A model generated the notes under the pieces. It saw only the letters and a list, made by a program, of their open reading frames with translations. It was not told where the DNA came from and did no database searches. This document shows positions 57,040 to 64,000 of a stretch of DNA of 64,000 nucleotides, in pieces. Source of the stretch: Candidatus Pantoea floridensis (GTDB taxonomy: Bacteria > Pseudomonadota > Gammaproteobacteria > Enterobacterales > Enterobacteriaceae); contig NZ_OCMY01000001.1 of assembly GCF_900215435.1 (NCBI RefSeq), forward strand, positions 2,294,001-2,358,000, given 5' to 3'. How positions within the stretch are numbered: position 1 is the stretch's first letter; each line of letters starts with the position of its first letter. The translations under genes and the position numbers were made by a program.

Positions 57040-58986
57040 ATGCGATTAACAACTAAATTTTCTGCGTTTATTACATTATTAAGCTTACTGGCAATGCTTC
57101 TGATGCTGGTGGGCTGCGCTTTTAGTTTTATTTGGCTATCGCAGCAACGCGTGGAAACGCGCATGCATACGCTAGCGGTTGAAGTTGATAAAGCGCTGGC
57201 GACACAATCGCCGCAAGAATTAACGCAGTGGCTGACGCGCATGATGCCCGTGGTGAATGCCGAACAGATGCAATTGATCAATGGCGAGACACTCGTGTTC
57301 AGTTTAGCCCGCCATGAAAATCCGATGCTGGAAGATGAGCCTAATCGCTTTGTTCAGTTCGATTTGCCGCTAAAGCATTCGCCCGGGCTCGAACTTCGTA
57401 TCGTAGTGCTTGATCCCGCAAAAACCTGGTTCCGTTCTTTTACGGGTGCTTACACGCTAATTGTGCTACTCACCGTGGTGGGCATCATGTCTGCGCTGCT
57501 GGTGATGACCCATCGTTGGCTAAATCGTCGCTGGCATAATATGGAGCAGTTAGAAGCGCGGGCCGAACGTATTCTGGCCGGTGAGCGCACAACGCGCAGC
57601 GACGCTATCGATGAGTGGCCGCCAAAAGCCAGCCGCGCTATGGATGCATTACTGGGTGATTTAAAAGAAGCAGGCGAACAGCGGTTACGTATTGATACCT
57701 TAATTCGTACTTTCGCGGCGCAAGATTCGCGCACGGGTCTGAACAATCGTTTGTTCTTTGATAACCAGCTCGCGACCTTGCTTGAAGATCAGGAAGATGT
57801 CGGTACTCATGGGGTTGTCATGATGGTACGCCTGCCGGATCTCGATACGCTGCACGAAACGCTCGGCCCCACGCTGGTGGAAGAGTACCTGTTTGATCTC
57901 ATCAATATGCTCTCTACGTTTGTGCTCAGGTATCCGGGGGCATTGTTGGCTAGGTATTTTCGTAGCGATTTCGCCGTATTGCTGCCGCATCGTACCCTGA
58001 AAGAAGCCAACAGCATCGCCGATCAGCTGATCAATGCCGTCGACTCGCTGCCACCGATGCGCATGGTTGACCGCGACGATTTAATTCACATTGGCATCAG
58101 CGCGTGGCGCAGCGGACAAAGCGTGGCGCAGGTGATGGAAAATGTAGAAATGGCAACGCGACGCGCGGCATTGCAAGGTGGCAATAGCTGGTCGGTCGGT
58201 GAAGGGAATACGCTGGATATGGGACGCGGCAGCGTGCGCTGGCGCACCTTGCTGGAGAATACGCTGAATCGCGGCGGCCCGAGGTTATATCAGAAACCAG
58301 CACTGCTATTGGATGGTAAAGTCCATCATAGAGAGTTGCTGGCGCGGGTGTATGACGGCGATAAAGAAGTGGTTTCGGCCGAATTCATGCCGCTGGTGCT
58401 GCAGCTAGGCATGACCGATAGCTGGGATCGCCAACTTGTTACGCGTATTGCTGCCCTCTCTGAGATGTGGCCCGATGAAACGCTGGCCTTGCCGGTCAAT
58501 CTCGATTCACTTTTGCAGCGGCCTTTCCAGCGCTGGCTGCAAAAACTGCTGTTGCAGTGCAGCAAATCGCAAAGAAAACGTTTTTTATTTGAACTTGCAG
58601 AGGCCGACGTTTGTCAACACCTCAACCGTTTAGTACCGGTTTTCCATATGTTAACCGCATTTGGCTGTCGTATTGCGGTGGATCAGGCGGGTTTGACGGT
58701 GGTGAGCAGCGCTTACATCAAGCAGTTCCCAATTGAGGTGATCAAGCTCGCGCCGGGTTTAGTGCGAAATATCGAACGGCGCACTGAGAACCAGCTGTTC
58801 GTGCAGAGTCTGCTGGAAGTGTGTAAGTCGTCGCCGACGCAGGTTTTCGCGGCGGGCGTACGTACCAGCGCGGAGTGGCAAATGCTGTCAGGCTTGGGCG
58901 TTTCAGGCGGGCAGGGCGATTTCTTTGCCCCTTCACTGCCGGTCAACAGTAATGTGAAAAAACACTCACAACGTTATCGGATTTAA
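57040..58986 (+). CDS. csrD: CsrD, regulator of CsrB/CsrC RNA decay
   Basis: This 648-residue membrane protein targets the CsrB and CsrC small RNAs for RNase E decay and so frees CsrA. Two membrane spans (about 10-32 and 135-157) bracket a periplasmic domain. A HAMP-like coiled coil precedes a degenerate GGDEF domain, where the motif reads RSDF at residues 308-311, and a degenerate EAL domain with ELL at 432-434. Neither motif supports c-di-GMP turnover, as in E. coli CsrD. It diverges from msrP. Confidence 0.96.
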   Translation: MRLTTKFSAFITLLSLLAMLLMLVGCAFSFIWLSQQRVETRMHTLAVEVDKALATQSPQELTQWLTRMMPVVNAEQMQLINGETLVFSLARHENPMLEDEPNRFVQFDLPLKHSPGLELRIVVLDPAKTWFRSFTGAYTLIVLLTVVGIMSALLVMTHRWLNRRWHNMEQLEARAERILAGERTTRSDAIDEWPPKASRAMDALLGDLKEAGEQRLRIDTLIRTFAAQDSRTGLNNRLFFDNQLATLLEDQEDVGTHGVVMMVRLPDLDTLHETLGPTLVEEYLFDLINMLSTFVLRYPGALLARYFRSDFAVLLPHRTLKEANSIADQLINAVDSLPPMRMVDRDDLIHIGISAWRSGQSVAQVMENVEMATRRAALQGGNSWSVGEGNTLDMGRGSVRWRTLLENTLNRGGPRLYQKPALLLDGKVHHRELLARVYDGDKEVVSAEFMPLVLQLGMTDSWDRQLVTRIAALSEMWPDETLALPVNLDSLLQRPFQRWLQKLLLQCSKSQRKRFLFELAEADVCQHLNRLVPVFHMLTAFGCRIAVDQAGLTVVSSAYIKQFPIEVIKLAPGLVRNIERRTENQLFVQSLLEVCKSSPTQVFAAGVRTSAEWQMLSGLGVSGGQGDFFAPSLPVNSNVKKHSQRYRI

Positions 58987-58987
58987 A

Positions 58988-59016
58988 CCTTCAGCCTGCG
59001 ACGTGCAGGCTGAAGG
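58988..59016 (+). terminator. Hairpin after csrD, likely terminator
   Basis: A perfect 12-bp stem CCTTCAGCCTGC/GCAGGCTGAAGG with a 5-base loop starts right after the stop codon. The following CTGTTTATCT is only weakly T-rich. Confidence 0.65.
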
Positions 59017-60340
<1,324 letters not shown>

Positions 60341-60537
60341 TTCCTCAACGGCTGAGACCCTGATCAAATTGCGCAGGGAATAGCGCCTATACCCAAAATT
60401 ATTCGAACGCGACTAAAGTTTGAAGGATGAGGGATATACGCTGACGCTGCGCACGACGGCGTGATGCGTCCAGCCCTGGAGGCGTTGGTGATTTAAACTA
60501 ACGCTTCTTCCCTGATGTCGAGGAATACGCAGAATTT
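60341..60537. other. mreB-mreC spacer with possible repeat remnant
   Basis: The spacer has no gene and no clear terminator. Near 60391-60409 it contains ATACCCAAAATTATTCGAA, which looks like the end of a dispersed intergenic repeat common in Yersinia, Serratia and Erwinia relatives. The resemblance is from memory only. Confidence 0.4.
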
Positions 60538-61572
60538 ATGAAGCCGATTTTTAGCAGGGGGCCTTCCCTGCAGTTGCGCCTCTTTCTGGCAGTCATTGTG
60601 GCTATCGCGATTATTATCGCCGATAGCCGCGTGAGCTCCTTTTCCCAGATTCGCAACTACCTGGACACGTCGGTCAGTCCATTTTATTTTTTGGCCAACG
60701 GGCCACGACAACTTCTTGACGGCGTCTCTGATACGTTGGCTTCACGCCAGCAATTAGAGCTGGAAAATAAAGCGCTGCGCCGTGAGCTCTTCCTGAAAAA
60801 CAGTGACCTGCTGATGCTGGGGCAATACAAGCAGGAAAACGCGCGTCTGCGTGAACTGCTCGGCTCGCCGCTGCGCCAGGATGAGCACAAGATGGTGACC
60901 CAGGTCATTTCAACCGGTACCGATCCTTACACCGATCAGGTTGTCATCGACAAAGGCAGCGTAAACGGCGTTTACGAAGGCCAGCCGGTGATCAGTGATA
61001 AAGGCGTGGTGGGGCAAGTCGTTGCCGTCGGTCAGGTAACCAGTCGCGTATTGCTGATTTGCGATGCTTCCCATGCGTTGCCGATTCAAGTGCTGCGTAA
61101 TGATATTCGTGTCATCGCGGCCGGTAACGGTTGTAGTGAAGATCTGCAACTTGAGCATCTGCCGGGCAATACCGATATTCGTGTGGGCGATGTGCTGGTG
61201 ACCTCTGGCCTTGGCGGACGTTTCCCGGAAGGTTATCCGGTTGGCGTGGTCTCCTCGGTTAAAGTGGATACACAACGTGCTTACACGGTGATTCAGGCGC
61301 GTCCGGCCGCCGGTCTGCAACGTCTGCGCTATTTGCTGCTGCTGTGGGGTGCGGATCGTAACGGCTTAACGCCGATGGCGCCGGATGAAGTCCACCGCGT
61401 CGCCAACGAGCGTTTAATGCAGATGATGCCGCAGGTTCTCCCGCCTGCTGGTGAAATGGGACCGCCCGCACCGGATATGATGCAGCCCGCTCAGCAAATG
61501 GGGCCGCCGCAACCCGCTAATAGCAGTCGTTCGCAAGGGAATTCTGCGAACACACGCGGAGGCCAGCCTTGA
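60538..61572 (+). CDS. mreC: MreC, cell-shape scaffold protein
   Basis: This 344-residue bitopic inner-membrane protein links MreB filaments to PBP2 and RodA. One span (about 11-30) is followed by a coiled coil ([20 protein letters not shown], about 67-110) and two beta domains. The C-terminus has a Met/Pro/Gln-rich low-complexity tail with two MGPP copies. The protein is shorter than in E. coli (367). Its stop overlaps the mreD TTG start. Confidence 0.97.
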   Translation: MKPIFSRGPSLQLRLFLAVIVAIAIIIADSRVSSFSQIRNYLDTSVSPFYFLANGPRQLLDGVSDTLASRQQLELENKALRRELFLKNSDLLMLGQYKQENARLRELLGSPLRQDEHKMVTQVISTGTDPYTDQVVIDKGSVNGVYEGQPVISDKGVVGQVVAVGQVTSRVLLICDASHALPIQVLRNDIRVIAAGNGCSEDLQLEHLPGNTDIRVGDVLVTSGLGGRFPEGYPVGVVSSVKVDTQRAYTVIQARPAAGLQRLRYLLLLWGADRNGLTPMAPDEVHRVANERLMQMMPQVLPPAGEMGPPAPDMMQPAQQMGPPQPANSSRSQGNSANTRGGQP

Positions 61573-62057
61573 GTCGATATCGCAGCCAGGGCCGATGGGT
61601 TATCTGGCTGTCCTTCCTGATTGCCCTCATCCTGCAAATCATGCCGTGGCCGGAACAAATCTATATGTTCCGGCCTTCATGGCTCTTACTGATCTTAATT
61701 TACTGGGTGCTGGCGCTGCCGCATCGGGTTAATGTCGGTACCGGTTTTTTTCTTGGTGCAATCATGGATCTGGTGGCGGGCTCAACGCTGGGCGTACGTG
61801 CGCTGGCGTTCAGCATCATCGCGTATTTGGTGGCCTTTAAATTTCAGTTATTCCGAAACTTAGCGTTGTGGCAGCAGGCATTAATGGTTATGGTGCTGTC
61901 CCTAGCGGTGGATGTGATTGTTTTCTGGGCAGAATTCCTGGTGATCAACGTCTCTTTCCGCCCGGAAATCTTCTGGAGTAGCGTGGTCGACGGCATCCTC
62001 TGGCCTTGGCTATTCTTATTAATGAGAAAGATTCGCCGCCAGTTCGCTGTTCAGTAA
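61569..62057 (+). CDS. mreD: MreD, cell-shape membrane protein
   Basis: This 162-residue polytopic inner-membrane protein of the elongasome has five or six hydrophobic segments. The segments [20 protein letters not shown] and [20 protein letters not shown] match E. coli. It begins with TTG inside the mreC stop (TTGA), so translation depends on coupling to mreC and should be modest. Confidence 0.96.
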   Translation: MSRYRSQGRWVIWLSFLIALILQIMPWPEQIYMFRPSWLLLILIYWVLALPHRVNVGTGFFLGAIMDLVAGSTLGVRALAFSIIAYLVAFKFQLFRNLALWQQALMVMVLSLAVDVIVFWAEFLVINVSFRPEIFWSSVVDGILWPWLFLLMRKIRRQFAVQ

Positions 62058-62065
62058 GGAATACT

Positions 62066-62659
62066 ATGATTACCCTGTACCTCGCATCCGGTTCACCGCG
62101 TCGACGTGAGCTGTTAACGCAGCTTGGTCTGCAATTTGAACGCCTGATAACCCATGTCGAAGAGCAGCGCCAGCCAGAAGAAGCGGCTGAGGCTTACGTG
62201 CGTCGTCTGGCATCCGATAAGGCGCGCGCGGGCGTTGCGGTGGCGCCGCAGGATCTGCCGGTTCTCGGGGCCGATACCATTGTGGTGCTGAATGGCGAAG
62301 TACTGGAAAAACCGCAGGACGCCGCGCATGCCGCCGCAATGCTGAGCAAGCTGTCGGGGCAAACCCATCAGGTGATGACGGCTGTGGCACTGGCCGATAC
62401 CCAGCGTGAATTGGACTGCCTGGTGACCACCGACGTGACCTTCCGCAAGATGTCAGCGGAAGAAATTTCGCACTATATTGCCAGCGGCGAGCCGATGGAT
62501 AAAGCCGGCGCGTACGGAATACAGGGCCTTGGCGGCAACTTTGTCCGCAAGATTAATGGAAGTTATCATGCCGTAGTGGGATTGCCACTGGTTGAAACCA
62601 GCGAGCTGCTGAGCCATTTTCAGTCACTGCGGGCGTTAAGGGGACAAGATGACGGCTGA
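62066..62659 (+). CDS. yhdE: YhdE, Maf-type nucleotide pyrophosphatase
   Basis: This 197-residue Maf-family enzyme hydrolyses dTTP, UTP and modified pyrimidine nucleotides to monophosphates, a house-cleaning role. Motifs are [32 protein letters not shown] and [13 protein letters not shown]. The start after TAAGGAATACT was chosen over an earlier in-frame ATG inside mreD. It overlaps rng by 11 bases. Confidence 0.97.
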   Translation: MITLYLASGSPRRRELLTQLGLQFERLITHVEEQRQPEEAAEAYVRRLASDKARAGVAVAPQDLPVLGADTIVVLNGEVLEKPQDAAHAAAMLSKLSGQTHQVMTAVALADTQRELDCLVTTDVTFRKMSAEEISHYIASGEPMDKAGAYGIQGLGGNFVRKINGSYHAVVGLPLVETSELLSHFQSLRALRGQDDG

Positions 62660-64000
62660 ACTGCTGGTAAATGTGACACCTTCGGAAACCCGTGTTGCCT
62701 ACATTGATGGCGGCATTCTGCAGGAAATCCACATTGAGCGCGAAGCACGACGCGGCATCGTGGGAAACATCTATAAAGGACGCGTCAGTCGCGTCTTGCC
62801 GGGTATGCAGGCGGCGTTTGTCGATATCGGCATGGAAAAAGCCGCCTTTCTACACGCCTCCGATATCATGCCGCACACCGAATGCGTGGCGGGTGATGAG
62901 AAGAAAAATTTTGTGGTGCGCGACATCGGCGAACTGGTGCGGCCCGGCCAGGACTTGATGGTGCAGGTGGTTAAAGATCCGCTTGGCACTAAGGGTGCGC
63001 GTCTTACCACCGACATTACTTTGCCTTCGCGCTATCTGGTGTTTATGCCCGGCGCTTCACACGTTGGCGTATCGCAGCGTATCGAAACGGAAGCCGAGCG
63101 CGAGCGCCTGAAAGCGGTGGTTGCGGCCTATTGCGACGACTTGGGTGGCTTTATTATTCGTACCGCCGCCGAGGGCATTGGGTCCGAAGAGCTGGCGCAG
63201 GATGCCGCCTTCCTGAAGCGTTTATGGACCAAAGTCAGCGAGCGTAAAAAGCGCAATCAGACGCGCTGTCTGCTGTACGGTGAACTGGCGTTAGCGCAGC
63301 GCGTACTGCGTGATTTCGCTGGCGCGGCGCTGGATCGCATTCGCGTCGATTCGCGTTTGACCTGCGATTTGCTGGTGGAATTCACCAGCGAATACATTCC
63401 GGAAATGGCCAGCAAGCTCGAGCTCTACAGCGGCAAGCAGCCGATTTTTGATCTGTTTGACGTTGAGAATGAAATCCAGCGATCGCTTGAGCGCAAGGTG
63501 GAGTTAAAATCCGGCGGCTATCTGATCATCGATCAAACCGAAGCGATGACCACGGTGGATATCAACACGGGTGCCTTTGTCGGACACCGCAATCTTGACG
63601 AAACCATCTTCAACACCAACATTGAAGCGACGCAAGCTATTGCGCGTCAACTGCGGCTGCGTAATCTCGGCGGCATTATCATTATCGATTTCATCGACAT
63701 GAGTAATGACGAACATCGGCGTCGCGTGTTGCATTCGTTAGAGAGTGCGCTGAGCAAAGATCGGGTAAAAACCGGCATTAATGGCTTCTCTGCGCTCGGT
63801 TTAGTGGAGATGACGCGCAAACGCACGCGTGAAAGTATTGAACATGTGCTGTGCGCGGATTGCCCGGTGTGTAAAGGACGCGGCACGCTAAAAACGGTGG
63901 AAACCGTGTGTTATGAGATCATGCGTGAAATTGTGCGTGTGCATCACGCTTACGATTCTGACCGTTTCCTGGTGTACGTTTCACCGGCGGTGGGCGACGC
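62649..64000 (+). CDS. rng: RNase G (N-terminal 450 codons)
   Basis: This endoribonuclease of the RNase E/G family processes the 5' end of 16S rRNA and degrades some mRNAs. The S1 domain (about 35-125, [20 protein letters not shown]) precedes the catalytic region [11 protein letters not shown] and IIIIDFIDM with the metal aspartates, and the zinc-link CADCPVC near residue 405. The window ends within the gene; E. coli RNase G has 489 residues, so about 40 codons are missing. Confidence 0.97.
   Translation, partial: MTAELLVNVTPSETRVAYIDGGILQEIHIEREARRGIVGNIYKGRVSRVLPGMQAAFVDIGMEKAAFLHASDIMPHTECVAGDEKKNFVVRDIGELVRPGQDLMVQVVKDPLGTKGARLTTDITLPSRYLVFMPGASHVGVSQRIETEAERERLKAVVAAYCDDLGGFIIRTAAEGIGSEELAQDAAFLKRLWTKVSERKKRNQTRCLLYGELALAQRVLRDFAGAALDRIRVDSRLTCDLLVEFTSEYIPEMASKLELYSGKQPIFDLFDVENEIQRSLERKVELKSGGYLIIDQTEAMTTVDINTGAFVGHRNLDETIFNTNIEATQAIARQLRLRNLGGIIIIDFIDMSNDEHRRRVLHSLESALSKDRVKTGINGFSALGLVEMTRKRTRESIEHVLCADCPVCKGRGTLKTVETVCYEIMREIVRVHHAYDSDRFLVYVSPAVGD

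Noticed and set aside
57961..58340. GGDEF/EAL-like protein that might suggest a c-di-GMP enzyme
   Set aside because: Both catalytic motifs are degenerate (RSDF and ELL), and overall similarity and context fit CsrD, which does not turn over c-di-GMP.

Overview
The window is a stretch of enterobacterial core chromosome. It corresponds to the E. coli 72-74 min region running from yheS/kefGB through str, S10, spc, alpha and rrnD to mreBCD and rng. The 16S variable regions, a type II 3-dehydroquinase gene (aroQ) beside accBC, and an alpha-carbonic anhydrase gene between prmA and dusB point to Erwiniaceae, most likely Pantoea or a close relative. That assignment rests on recognition alone, with no database search. 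Nearly every gene has a clear E. coli counterpart, mostly of equal length, and I see no prophage, IS element, CRISPR array or defence island.

Layout, left to right. 1-5.8 kb: start of yheS (-), the glutathione-gated K+ efflux pair kefG-kefB, yheV, the folding factors slyD and fkpA, slyX (-) and the regulator yheO. 5.8-11.4 kb: the tRNA sulfur relay tusDCB, then the str operon rpsL-rpsG-fusA-tufA. 11.5-12.3 kb: bfd and bfr for iron storage and release. 12.6-26.3 kb: the S10, spc and alpha operons, with 26 ribosomal-protein genes plus secY and rpoA, and recognisable autoregulatory leaders. 26.4-27.5 kb: yhdN-zntR and the ribosome-rescue gene arfA. 27.5-32.2 kb (-): mscL and the def-fmt-rsmB-trkA group. 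32.3-35.9 kb (+): dprA-smg-yrdD-tsaC-aroE, then yrdA (-). 36.5-42.6 kb: a complete rRNA operon of rrnD type (16S, tRNA-Ile, tRNA-Ala, 23S, 5S, tRNA-Thr, second 5S) with P1 and P2 promoters and boxA signals.

42.7-46.9 kb (-): a general amino-acid ABC transporter (yhdWXYZ/aapJQMP). 47.4-48.7 kb (-): dusB-fis. 49.0-49.8 kb (-): cah. 49.9-54.9 kb (-): yhdT-panF-prmA and aroQ-accB-accC. 55.1-56.7 kb (-): msrP-msrQ, periplasmic methionine-sulfoxide repair. 57.0-64 kb (+): csrD, the mreBCD shape operon, yhdE (Maf) and the first 450 codons of rng.

The region is dominated by translation and growth-rate control: ribosomal proteins, elongation factors, rRNA, fis, RNA polymerase alpha, start-codon machinery (def, fmt), tRNA and rRNA modification, and ribosome rescue. 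The features most worth checking are regulatory or repeat structures. They are a sigma-54 promoter with two NtrC-like sites at glnA-like distances upstream of the amino-acid transporter, two related-looking hairpin elements inside the rRNA spacers, terminator-like hairpins inside the str and def-fmt-rsmB operons, and a self-contained cah unit inserted between prmA and dusB. I found no convincing new multi-gene system.
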